Source: Hippopus hippopus (taxonomy: Eukaryota; Mollusca; Bivalvia; Cardiida; Cardiidae). Taken from it: a DNA stretch of 64,000 nt. Under the pieces are notes generated by a model. That model saw only the letters and a program-made list of their open reading frames with translations. It searched no databases and had not been told where the DNA came from. Positions 1-13,300 of this stretch are shown in pieces (the first letter of the stretch is position 1; each line of letters opens with the position of its first letter). The position numbers and the translations under genes were made by a program. The stretch is taken from assembly GCA_946811185.2 (NCBI GenBank), contig OX328099.1, positions 67,894,714-67,958,713 of the forward strand, read 5' to 3'.

Positions 1-124
1 TTTCCCACAATATTTTCTACCCTTCCTGGAACAAATTTTAATTTTTGAATCACAATTATTTTGTCATCTATTAATGCTTTCAATTTGGACTAGTCTAAAA
101 TTTTGTCATATGGTAAAGGCTTAA
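1..124 (+). repeat. family A MITE, cut by window edge
   Basis: Family A convention: S arm = CCCTTTACCACACAA end, L arm = end reading AATTTGGACAAGTCTAAAAT; plus strand means S arm first. This copy retains half the hairpin and the L arm, ending ggcTTAA. Confidence 0.85.
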
Positions 125-137
125 TGAACCTAAGGAT

Positions 138-476
138 TTAACCTTTTACCACACAACCCCGAGGTTTAATAATCCTAAGGATACCCCAAGGTTTAATAAA
201 CCTAAGAATTACCACCCAATCCCCAGGTTTAACAAACCTAAGGGTTTAACCTTTTACCACACAATCCTGAGGGTTAATAAACCTGAGGAAAAGGCTTTTG
301 AAAGCATAGTGGGAAATAGAGAAAATGCTGGTAACCATCATTTTCTTTTTTTTTTCCCACAATTTTTTCTACCCAATAAAAGACATATTTAATGTTCTGA
401 GTAACATTTATTTTGCTGTCTGCAAAATACTTTGAATTTGGTGCAGTCTAAAATTTCATAGTTGAGTAAAGTGTTA
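138..476 (+). repeat. family A MITE with S-arm tandem copies
   Basis: The S end (aaccttttaccacacaa plus about 40 nt) occurs about three times in tandem at 138-260 before a complete but worn copy to 476. Confidence 0.8.
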
Positions 477-509
477 AGTCTATCAACATTGTTGTTGACC
501 TCACTTCAC

Positions 510-737
510 TTAACTCTTTACCACACGACAAACTTTAAGACCTGTCCAAAACGAAAGGATTTGCAGACGACAAAATAGTTGTGGGTCAAACTATGGGATC
601 ATTTTTGATAGGGAAGAAAACATTGTGGGAAAAGGAGAAAATGCTGGTCACCAGCATTTTCTCCTCTTCCCACACTGTTTTCAAAAGCCTTCTTCTTCAG
701 GGTCGTTAAAACTTGGGATTGTGTGGTAAAGGGTTAA
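510..737 (-). repeat. family A MITE, complete
   Basis: TTAA at 510-513 and 734-737; central hairpin gtgggaaaaggagaaaatgc and its complement well preserved. Confidence 0.92.
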
Positions 738-859
738 TATAAAAGAGTGTGTGACTTCAACTTGATTTTGAATATCAGTAAACCTGTTTGCAATTTTTAC
801 AGTGTGTTATACAGATACTTACTAAAAACAATGAAAACCATTTTATAGTTTCATGAAAC

Positions 860-1154
860 AGGAGTATCACATAGCAGTGCCAACGCTCAGCTGCAGTTGC
901 TTGATTTTTAGTGAAAAATCAAAATGGAAAAAGGAGCATTACTGTGTCAAAATACTTTGATAGTTACTTGCCTTTGTTGTATGGGTTCCCCTTTTGATAG
1001 TTAGCAACTTGTCCAAGTTTAAAGTACATATCTTCAGTAATAACAGAGATATAAAATGCATAAGTTTTTGCATGACAACGACAACACAGACACAGACAAA
1101 AACAGGGCTATGACAATAACTTGATTTTTTTTCTTCGAAACAGCCCAGCTAAAG
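860..1154 (+). repeat. family I (Helentron-like, 5' hairpin CACC-GGTG) copy
   Basis: Family I consensus begins GAGCACCACATGCGGGTGCC and ends ACAGCCGAGCTAAA, with GCTCGGCT near the 5' end complementary to AGCCGAGC at the 3' end. This copy is almost full length, ending cagctaaag; assignment to Helentron-like elements is inference from architecture. Confidence 0.75.
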
Positions 1155-1262
1155 ATGTTGATATCTTCCTTGAAAATAGACTGTATAGGAACTGATTATA
1201 TCAGCACAAAATTCCCATTGTACCTTCAAATATCTACCATATACAACACAATGTAAACCTAC

Positions 1263-1386
1263 CTTTGTAAGATTTTCTAGTCGTAACAAATCTTTCCTTC
1301 CACTCCCTCGAAGAGTTCTCTTTCGCTCTGCTGCTACATCAACATCCTCGTCTGTGACATTGTTGTTAGTATACTTATAATGTCTC
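1263..1386 (-). CDS. ABCA2: ABCA2-like exon 38: entry to NBD2
   Basis: Residues 2101-2142. [16 protein letters not shown] and LLRLENLTK, the run-in to the second ATPase domain (DDVDVASERQRVLRG in ABCA2). Acceptor tgtag, donor GTAGGT, ends phase 0; the rest of NBD2 lies left of the window. Confidence 0.96.
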
Positions 1387-4300
1387 CTACAAGGATAAAG
1401 GTTTGCTTTTGTTTGTCATGTAAAAAAAAAAGCATTTCTTTACTCATGCAAAGTTTGAAACACTTCAAAAATGTCCAAGTTCTATTAAGAGAAATTTCAT
1501 AATACAACTATTTTCTTACATAGCAAAACAAAGTACATGTATTGTGTCTGTGTACTTTTATATTTGGGCTTCTTGAACTTACAGTTAGATGAAAAAGAGA
1601 AATATTCAATAGGAGCAAATGCATGTAGCTTTTTCCTGTAATAATTGATAATTGAATTTGAACATTTTGTCTTTTATTGCCCTATATACACTTCTTTCGT
1701 CTAGTTGAAAACTTTTGAAAACAAAGTTGGAAAAGAAGCATTTACTTGTGAAAGGCAATTGATTTGTTTCCCATAATGTTTTAACCCTTCACCACACTGA
1801 AAAATTTAAAACTTGTCAACACTGAAGGAATTTATAGATGACAATTCAAATGTTCTTCAAATGGTTGTATTTGTTGTTGAATATGTAGATAAAACTGTGG
1901 GAAAAGGGAAACAGGCATTTTCTCCTTTTTCCACAATAATTTCAAAAGCCTTCTTTCTCAGGATCATTAAATCTCAGGTTTGTGTGGTAAAGGGTTGAAG
2001 TATTTCTCTGTTGTATCTCTTGCTATAATAACAGTATGACTAAAAGTATCCTATTTAAGAAATAAAGAAAATGTTCTCTTCATTCCTTATAATTAAATAT
2101 CACAGACAACAAATACACACTTAAAGAGTACTGTTTTTTTTTTTTTTTGTAAATCCAATATTGCGTATTTATTTAATGCCCATTTCAGTCGTGTTTCATA
2201 GTGCAGTAAAACTGCTTATTCATGACGTAAAAAAATACATGTATGTAATTCATGACGTCATCATAGCACTGAACACTGCAGATTTAGTAGATCTATCATT
2301 AAACTTTGATACGGTGGAGGTAAGTTGAAAATTAGATAATTTGAACCCAGTAAAGTGACACTGAGTTTTAAGGTTTCTCTTAGAATTCAGTGCTGAATAT
2401 TTTTTTTTTTTTTTCAATTAATGATATTCAGAGAAAATAAACTTAGTTAGCATTTGAACTTCAGACTTGACATAAAATTAAAAAGGAAAACATTATGAAA
2501 TCTAGGATAAATGTTTGATTACATAAGTTTAACAACAAAAGTAGTTCCAGTACTGCAAGTTTTTTTTTTTCCATGGAGCTATGAAAATTTTTTTTCAGCC
2601 AATCAGAACTCGCCAATATTGATGAAAACAACTAACACTGACTTATATGGCCATGAGCTGAAAAAATTGTCTGCGATGAAAAAAGCTTGTTATACACGTG
2701 AATTGTACATTTATTCATGTTAGATACCAGTATAAAGAAAAACAAGTTGTTAGACAAAATAAAACCATAAGATTATTAAAGTGATTGAATAACAAGGTTT
2801 GTGTAATTTACATGTTTGACCCTTTACCATACAATTCCAAGTTTTAACAACCCATCTGAAAATAGCTTTTGAAAACACTGTGAGGAAAGGAGAAAATGCA
2901 GGTAACCAGCATTTTATCCTTTTCCCTCATTTCCTACCCTTTCAAAAAAATATTCATCATTTGAGCCATATCTGATTTTTTGTCTGCAAATGCTTTCAAT
3001 TTAGACATGACTAAAATTTTGTCATCTGGTAAAGAGTTAAGTTATAGAGTCTTTCTCCAAATATAATGAACACTAAGTTATAACTAATACAGTAAATGCT
3101 AGAAAATAGGTCACCTTAACCATGTAAAACTATTATTGTAAATTAAAATTAAATTATACCGAGCTAAAACAACTTTTCCAGCAGACAACTTGGCAAACAA
3201 GAACTATGATCACCAATTACTCTTCTTGCTTTTACTTTTTTTAGTTGTCTGGTGTGGGACACAAACAGTAGCCTAACAGATGTAATGAATCAACTGGGCT
3301 TAGCATGGATGCAATTCTCTTAACTCTCACCTTAACTCTTTCATCTTAAAACAATCCTGACATTTACAGACCTAAATGAAGGAAGGCTTTTGAAAAACAT
3401 AGTGGGAAATGGAGAAAATGCTGGTTACCAGATTTTTTTTTTTCGTTTTCCCACTATGTCATCCACCATATCAAAAACAAACTTCATCACTAAAGCCACA
3501 TTTACATTTTTGTCTGCAAATGATTTGATGTCGTTTGGGAAAGACTTAAACATGCCACTACCCGGACAGATATATGTTTTTACACCCTGGTAGAAAAGTA
3601 TTTAGAAAAAGATGGAGGAAAAAAGAGCTATTGGTTTCTATAAGCTACTACTCCTTTTCCCACAATGATTTCCAATCATTCATAAAAGACTCTACCCTTT
3701 CCTTGAATATGTCTGAGTGTCGTTTGTACTACCATATTTTTTCATATGTCTCCATACATGTCTATTTGGTATTAAGTTAAAAAAAATATTGTTAAAAACT
3801 TGATTAGCCTTTTACCAAACAATCCCATGCTTCAAATGAATCAAAGGAAAAAGCTCATGAAAGCATTGTGAGAAAAGGAGAAAATGATGCTTACCAGCAT
3901 TTTCTCCTTTGCAAACAATGTTTCCCACCACTTCCGAGACAAGTTCAATCATTTAAGCCACATTTGATTTGTCCTCCAAACTTAATTCAAATTTGAAGAA
4001 GTCTAGAAATGTGTTTTGTTTGGTAAAGAGTTAAAAATATGACAACTTTTAGTAAACTGCAGAGTAAACAGTAGAACAACTTTACCTGACTTACCTAAAC
4101 AATGATCGAAACCTAAAAAATTTAATCTTCACTTTCTAGTATCATGGTATGATGTTCATTTTTCTAGATGTTGGAGTATTCAAACATACGAGCCTTGCTC
4201 TGTGAAATGGGGGTTTAAAGCATCTGGAAAAAGTACAGATCCAGGTCAGCCTGCGCAGTCCATGCAGGTTGACTTGGAAAAAAAACTTTTTGCTATTGGT

Positions 4301-7300
4301 CGATTTTCTGTGTGTCAAAGGGCCAGTCTACCTCTTGATTCAGCTGGTAGTAAGACAAAAAGGATTTTACGGATCTACATCTATACAATGACTCGCTTGG
4401 TATAATGCATCAGAGAAGCATTAAACCCCCTTTGCCAAGGCGCTGCTCAAACTGATACTACTGAATGATTTACATTGGTTGTTTAAGAGATCTTACTGTA
4501 AAGCAAGAGCATTGTATGTGGGTGCCAATGCTCTGCAGCAGTTACTTGATTTTCTAAAATGGGGCATAACTATGTCAAAAATACTTTGCTGGTTACCTTC
4601 CCTCTCAGTATGGGTTCCTTTTGATGGTTAACAACTAGCCCAAGTTGAAGTAAATATCTTCAGTAATAACAGAGATGTAATACAAGAAATTCCTTTAAAA
4701 AAAGATAGACCGCATAAATTTGCCAACAAATAGGGCCCTATGTTTTTGACCTATCAAAGACTTCTACTTACTCAGTAGTTATCTGTACTAAAAAGTAGGT
4801 AAAAAGCCAGCACATTCAACTATGCTGAAAAATGTCCAAGTTTTTGCACGACAAACCAAAATCAGATGACAACAACAGGACTACCACAATAGCTTAATAT
4901 TTTCTTCGAAAACAGCAGAGCTTAATGTATATATATGTATAAATATATATAAACATTAATGTCTTTGCATTGAGGCAGATTAATCTGTATCGAAAAAGGT
5001 AATTAACTTTAACATTTAATGTCAGTAACCCATTGCTGTGTAGCAAACCTGCCCAAATTGAAAAATTTTGCAGATGTCAAAATAATTTTGAGTCAAAAAT
5101 AGAAATTCACCTTTGGAAGGGTAGAAAACACTGTTCTGAGTAACATTTACTTTGTTGTCTGCAAATGCTTTGAATTTGGATCAGTCTAAAAATTTTGTTG
5201 TTTGGTAAAGAGTTAATTGTTGACCTCAGTGCCATGCAATGTTGAACACTGTATGCAAGAAGTTCTAACAAACAAGAAATCAAATCGAATGACACAAAGG
5301 TTGAGATAGAAGGCATACTACAGGGTCCAACAGTAATATCAATATCTCTTGGTTTTCCATAAAATCTTTGTTGTGGTAACTCAAAGAAATTGTCCAAATG
5401 CATTACTTCCAATGAGTACCCATAAGTTTTAACTCTTAACCACACAATCCTGAGTTTTAACAACCCTGAGGAAATAGCCTTTTGAAAACCTTGTGGGAAA
5501 AGGAGTAAATGCTGGTTCCCAGCATTTTCTCTTTTTAATATTTTCTTCCCTTTCACAGACAAATTTCAGGTTAAAGACGCATTCAATTTATTGCTTTGAA
5601 ATTGAACTTGTCCAAAATTTAATGTTTTAATAATTTTATAAAAAAAAAAACTCCACTGATGTGGACCCCTGAAGTCTAAAGCAAGTGCAGGATAAGACAA
5701 GAACACAAGAGTTACCTGGACTTGATGAAGAACCTGTATTCACACAGCATGGTAATGATGAAGAAGGCAAGCCCAGTGATGGACATCACCACAAGCTTTC
5801 TGGTGATCAGCTCCCATTGGAATGGAGACTGCATTTTACCATATTGACCTATAACATAAATCTCTCAATCATTCTTGAGTAGGATTTGACCATCTTAAAT
5901 AGTGCAACAGAAATGCACATCATGTCCTTTCAGATTCTTTCAACTCTTTACCAAACAAAAAATTTTTAGACTTTACCAAATTGATAATATATGCAGCCAA
6001 CAAATTAAATTCAGTTCAAAAGACGATTTCTGTCTTTGACAGGACAGAAAACATAGTGGGAAAAGGAGAAATTGCTGGTTACCAGCATTTTCTCCTTTTC
6101 CAACAATGTTTGTTTTCAAAAGACTACTGTTGCATGGTTGTTAAAAGTCATGATAGTGTGGTAAAAGATTAACCCTTTACCACACAATGACGACTTTTAA
6201 CGCCCCTGAAAGAGAAAGCTTTTGAAAACATTGTGGGAAAAGGAGAAAATGCTGGTTACCAGCATTTTCTCCTTTTCCCACAATGTTTTCTACCCTATCA
6301 AAGAAAAATCATTTGATATGAGCCACACTGAAACTGTTATCTGCAAATACTTTCACTTCGGACAGGTCTGAAATTTTGTTGTGTGGTAAAGGGTTGAAGG
6401 GTCTTCAGAGGCTCTGTGGTTACATTTACTATTACTTGTCTAAATGGAGTGGTCCTGCAAGAGTGACATAGGTAAAGCACTTCAGAATCCCAGACTAGGA
6501 CTGTGGGACCAAAGAAAGACAGGGAGAAGTCAATTTTTGCAGTGATACATGTAGATAGCCATGTATACTGTCATATGATGTATTGTTTCATCGTATTTTG
6601 TTATGTTTAGCAATGTTTCTATTTGGCCATGATTTTTCAACATACAGTATTTTCTCCTTTGCATGCAATGTTTTCTACCCTTTTACGGTAACTCTTTAAA
6701 AGGCTAGAAACAACAAAATTTACACTTGTCCAAATTGAAAACATCCGCAGGGAGAAATATTAAATATTACTCAAATGGTGAGATTTGTCTTCAATAGGAT
6801 AGAAAGCATGGGCTTCTTCTGTCAAAATAAGCAATTTCTCCTTTGGCCACAATGTTTTTGCATATACTCATATACTACAACTTAACCTTTTACTAAACAG
6901 TCCTGAGTTTTAATGACCCTGGGAAGTAGGACTTTTGAAAACATTGTAAGAAAAGGAGAAAATACTGGTTGCCAGCATTATCCCCTTTTCCAACAATTTG
7001 TTGGTACCTTTTTCAATATAAATTCTTTGGTTTGAGCCACATTTAATTTGTCATCTACAGATGCTTTCAATTGGGACAAGTCTAATATTCTATTTCATGG
7101 TAAAGACTAAACCAACTTTAGGTATCTTTCAAACTTCAAAAGCTGATCAAGTCATAAATAATCCAACAAAAAGAAACCTTACCTGTTTTGTAATAAAACT
7201 CATTTTTATACTGATTAAATGCAATGTCCATCAGCCCACGACCCAGACAATAATTGGGGAACATAAGAAACACGTCTTTCAGCACATTGTGTACCCTGTC

Positions 7301-10300
7301 CAGGTCCTGAAATAAAAATTGGAAAACATTCAATGTTACCTTACTGTATTCTCTACAGCAAATAACACAATATTCACATTGTTTTGAACTCATACAACCT
7401 CTTTACTAAATTAAGATTATTAATTCTATATCAATTTTGAATAAAAGTAGTATAATTTATTCCGGTCAATGTTGATAACTGTGTCCAAGAAAAGTAACTA
7501 GTGCCTAGACAACATGTGGGTGGTCTCAATGGTTGAGGCTGCTGGGAAAATTTAGACCAATGACCAACATTTATTTGGTGCTTTCATACAAATAATGCTT
7601 GGATCATACTTATGTTATAAAATACAATTAATTCATGTGATTGAATCTCTTGCAAACTGTTGTTAAATCAAATTGATATTCATTATTTTAGGAATTTCTG
7701 TCTGGCTTGGTACTCTTAGAGTAAATTTTCAAGCAAGATATTTTCAAAGGCTGCTCATCACCTTGTCCAAATAGTGTCAAAATGAATAAGACCATACATA
7801 TACCACCCAAGATATGTATTAATATGATTCAATACATAAAACAGAAATTATGTAAGAATAATTATAAAATATAATTTAACGATTCTTAACCATACTACTA
7901 ATTAGTTTCAAGTACAGCATAAGACCACAAATATTTGAAGGACGGGAAAACAGTAAAACTAGAAGGGTATGAAAGGTAAATTTGTACAGTAATGGGTTAT
8001 GCTAACATGACTGTACTTACCCTATCATAAGAAAATATCTCCAATAAGAAACTGGACACTATACATGTAATGCCTGTGAACAAATTGATCACAATCAGGA
8101 AAATGTAGGCAGTACTCGGTTCCCCGAAGAAAAATGAGGCTGGATACATCAATGGAGTCATAGACCATCTGTACGAAAAAAAAAAAGTAAACTTAGGTTA
8201 ATGATCCACATTTCAGAAGGGCATTTTCAAGGTTGTCTGCTGCAAATTTCTTGTAACAAATTTATCAGACTTAGCAAAACCTTTCGATCTAGACAGACAT
8301 TAAAGCTTCACGTCATTCTTATCTTCTTCAAAATTGTAGACTCTTAAATTGTCACTGATGCAATGAAGTGTTGGTTATTCTCCATTGTAAATTACTTTTT
8401 AGGAGACACCCTGGTTTTGTCATCAATAGTTCTAAACATGTTTTAAATTTTGAATTTCAAGACTTCCCACCTAGTTGACTTAGAAATTCTGTCTCTGCAA
8501 ATTAGATTGAAAGTCTTAGAAATTACAAACAGAACAATTATATAATTATTATGTACTTAAGTTGTAACTTATACGTAAGTGTTAGTAACTGTAAATTTCT
8601 TTAAAAGAAAGCATCCTGAATGTATACACAGATACTTACCCATAGAGTAGGAAGAGGGCAATAACTGCAGGCAAGTTGGTGGATGACACATAGGCAGGAA
8701 TTTGAAATGCTAACAAGATCACAATGATACAGAAGGCTGGAATCACATAGTTACACTGAAATATGTAAAACATTTTTGTCATGCTCTGTGAAAAGGGGAC
8801 TTGATGCATTTGCAAAAAGTACCGACTCAGGTCAGCCTGCGCAAACTGCGCAGGCTGACCTGAGTCCAAACTTTTTGGTATTGGTCAAGTTTTGGCATGC
8901 CAAATGGTCATTTCGCCTCCAGGTCAAGTTGATTGTTAGACTAGAATGGATTTTATGGTTCCATAATTATGTAATAATTTGCTTGGTATCATGCATTATG
9001 GAGATGCATTAAGCCCCCTTTTGCCAGAGCATGGCTTGTTTGTTTGAACAACTGTTGCAAAATAATCTACATGTTGTATGCATCATTCCTGAGCAAGTGA
9101 TGACAAATAAGTTCTGTAAACTAGAGGGCCATGATGGTCCTGTATCGCTCCACTGGCTTTCAACCCTTTATCACACAATTCTGAATGTTAATGACCCTGA
9201 AAGAGAAGGCTTTTGAAAGAACTGTGGGAAAAGGAAAAAATGCTGTCACGCAGTATTTTCTCCTTTTCCCAAAATGTTTCCTACCATATTAAGGACAGAA
9301 ATAATCATTTAAACTAAAGTCAATCTGTTGTCTGCAATGGCTTTTAATTTGGTCCCGTCAAAAGATTTGTTGTTTCATATAGAGTAAAATAAATGTATCA
9401 TGAGACATACAGCATAAAGGTCTGTGAGTCTAAACTTACATAAAAAAAATTACCCCCCCCCCATAGAAAAAAAAAAAAAAAAAAAGTCATATCTTTTTCA
9501 AATGTAAAGATAATGTCAGTGAATACATGCAGGCTTTTTTTCAATGGCATGAATGGTAAAGTTCTTGAACAAAAAAAACTGAATGATAGAAACCTTACTT
9601 TTTGTTAAATATTCCACAAATCGGAGAAAAACCATAAGCATCAAAATAAATCACTGTTCCTAAAAACTGAACATTTTCTATCCAAATATCCTGAATACCC
9701 AACATCAATCATGCAATAGCGCAGTTTTGATAATCAAGGGAGGTAAATAATGACAAACTAAATATCTCATAGCAGGAGTTGTTTCCCTTGACCACTGTTA
9801 ATTTAAGGTACTATATAAGCCCATGTTAAACTTGTGACCTCTGCTGCAGGGCCAATTTTGACCCTAGGGCTATAAAGTGAAGAAACTTGGTAGAGGTCTA
9901 TTAGATAAAGCTACATGCCAAATTTGGTAGCCCCGGGTATTTTGGTTTCAGACAAGAATGTTTTCAAAGATGCTCAATATTTTTTAGTTTTGTTGCCATG
10001 GCAGCGTTCGACATTAAGGCACGTCCGAACGACATTGTCTAGTAAACAATCGGTTCGGGCTAGTAGAGGTTGCGTCCAGCTAGCCCGAATGGTCTAGTAC
10101 AAAAATCGAGACAATTAGTTCAAGTATTAATACTTAAATACTTCACAAAAGTGACGAAAATCGACCTTACATGCCGATCGCCGAAAGAGATCTACTTAAC
10201 TTGTGATTTTGTTCAAATAACAATAATTTATTGACAATTTCTAAATTGTTAACAGGAAGATGGTCGGGCATGTGCGGTAGGCCATATCTTTAATGGAAAA

Positions 10301-13300
10301 ACCAAATCGACCTAAAAATAGAGTTAGTAGACCGTGTCCACAGGATTTCCCGATTATGTCGTCGAGGATTAAAGTTATAACTTTAATCCTGATCGTTATC
10401 ATTTTGTAAGACTACTTAATCTTTTAGCAAGAATTTCTTTCATTTAGAACTAGCTCTTTTTTTTTTAAAATACTGAGTTTCATTTTGACGACAACCGAAA
10501 ATGAGTCGTCCATACGTTTACAGACAACGGAGCAGACGACCGGGGAATAACATCTGATCGGGGAAGAGCAGAGTATAAAATGAAGCTTAAAAAATTAATT
10601 GTAACACAAGTAGATCTAAAAGAATAGAATTAGATCTAGATCACAGATAAAAGATCATGTTTGACCTTGACTAGAGTGGAAAGCTGAATTTGCGCCGTTG
10701 GTTTGTGTTTTATTTGGAGGAAAAATGTCACATTTTCTTTGTGAACACTTTAAAAAACAAAAGATTTGCTGTAGGATCTAATAACGTTATACCACAATAT
10801 TTTACCCTTTAAAACACAAATGCTGTTTTTTGAACCTCAGACTCTTGTGTTGTCTGTGATTGCTTTCAAAATGGATAAGTCTAAATTGTCCGCTAGTAAA
10901 AAGATCGTAACTAATTAATTAATGGGAAAACTCTCATTGATCATTACTTACCATGACATTGTCATTTTTTTTTTTTTTGGTCACAATTTTGGTATAATAA
11001 CAAGAAAAAATAACATACATTTTGATCTATTTTATATTTTTCTATATTTTGCAGTCAATTTTTGTCACAATTTTGGTATAATAACACGAGAAATAACATA
11101 CACTTTTATCTATTCTATCTTGCAAAAGTGGTCTAGTAGAAATCTGAAGTGGTCTAGTAAAATTTGCGTATTACTGGTCCACTGGTCTAGTTGAAGAAAA
11201 TGTTAATGTCGAACCCTGCATGGCAACCAGAGTTTTTGAAGGAATCAAATTCTTTCAAGAAATTCTGAAGAGGACTATGCCAGGATCATTTCTGTGAAGT
11301 TCCATCAAAATTGGATGGATAGTTTCAGAGAAGAAGATGCTTGAAATAAAAGCTAACGCACGCAAGGACGGACAGATGACCTGACCCACGGACAGACGCA
11401 TGGACGCACACCGGGCCATTACATAAGCCCACTGGCCTTTGGCCAGTGGAGCTAAAAAACTGGCTTCTTAATTAATGCAATGACAAGTAGATCATGAACT
11501 TTTGGTTTGGGATAGGTAAGAGAAAATTGTATTTCACCATCCCTGTAAATGTTGGTTTTTTTTCCTGTTTTCAACAACATTTAAATTATCCCAGGATTCA
11601 GATATTCATGCGCATATTGGGCTCCATGAGCACCATCCTAGGGTTCAGCAGTGTTTTGCAATAGGATAGAATCTTTACCTTCACTCACAATGTTTTCAAA
11701 CTGCTTCATCCTAAAGATCTATCATTAAAAGAATTGATAGTTTGAAAAAGGGTGAAAGAATCTCATTACAAGCATTTCCTTGAAATAAGAATAACAAGTA
11801 AAAGAGTTTACTTTTTAAATATAACTAATTCAATTAGCGATTTCTTGGATAAACTTGTCACATTTTTAACTCTTTCACTACTGAATAAATAAATTGCATT
11901 TTCTCAATGGCTACAAAAACAGTTCCGCTTCAAGATCAAGACACAATTCATTCATAATCTAGAATAAAGCAATGGACAGTGTAGATCAGAGATCAGACTG
12001 CACATTCTGTGCAGTCTGATCTTGATCTACACTGTCCACAAAAGCACCTGGTGTTGTCTGTGGTATGGAAAGAGTTAAAGCACCTTTAAAAATTAATCAC
12101 AAAAAACGCAATAGAGAATACAAAAACTCTGATAAGTTTTCTTACCATATCCCATACATAATTGGCCAGCCAGTACATAACTGGGTTCAGGCCACTCACA
12201 AACTGTAGATGTTTGGCTTTAGTTGAGCGCTCATATACAAGGAAGACAACAAAACTGGCAGGCACAAAGGACATTGCCACAATAATAAATATAGCAATCA
12301 GCACATCAGCACCTTGTAATCTAGTAAAATAAATATTTATTTAATTCTTTACAAAGGACAAAATTTTAGACTTGTCCAAATCAAAAGCATTTGCAGAAGA
12401 CTAATTAAAAGTGAATATAAATTGAACTTTGTTTTTCATTGGGAAGAAAACATTGTGGGAAAAGGAGAAATGCTGGTTACCAAGATTTCAGACAATACTT
12501 GTACATAATTTTTGGTATAGATATCTTTAATCAAATATAATGAACCTAAAAATAACCAATCACTGCATAAGCCCCTTTTCAAAACAATCAAACACTTGCA
12601 GAAATTTCATGAGGGGCAAATATTTGAAAGAAAGGAAATGCCATTTTTCAAAAGTATGGAAGGGCCGTGGAAGAAGGATCACTGCTTGTAACAAGCAATC
12701 AGTCCTTGTTTCACTATAAGCTGAACACTGAAGTGGCACAAAAAATTGCATTGTACAGTAACAGATTAAATACTACCCAAAGAATTCGTAATCTGAATAA
12801 TGCTGTTACTGTGAAAATTCTTATGTTCATTAAGTAACAGGAATATCTCCCCAAAATAAAACATGTTCCTACTTTCCTTCAAATTAATATCATTTCGATA
12901 AGTAATGATTTTGATAAAAAAAGTTTAAAAATAGTACTTGAAAAGATATTATTTTCCCTATAAGATATATTGTATTCCTTCAAAAACTAAAAACAACAAG
13001 ACAGCTGCAATTTATAGCAATATAAATGCACAATAAAGCTAACTGATTAAGTAGAATTGTTTCTAATACAAGAAAGTGAGAAAAATTGAAACACACCACA
13101 TTTTAACTAAAATCAATAGATTCAAGATTGCCATTTAAACTTACATGTAATCCATATTTAGAATATTGTTCGTTTGATTCATTGGATGATTGATCAGTGT
13201 TATTCCTGAAAAGAGAGTAATGAATATTATAAAAACATGGCATGTCTTACCACACAAAACACTTTGCCAACATCAGAGAACTTTGCTCCTTTACAGCAAG

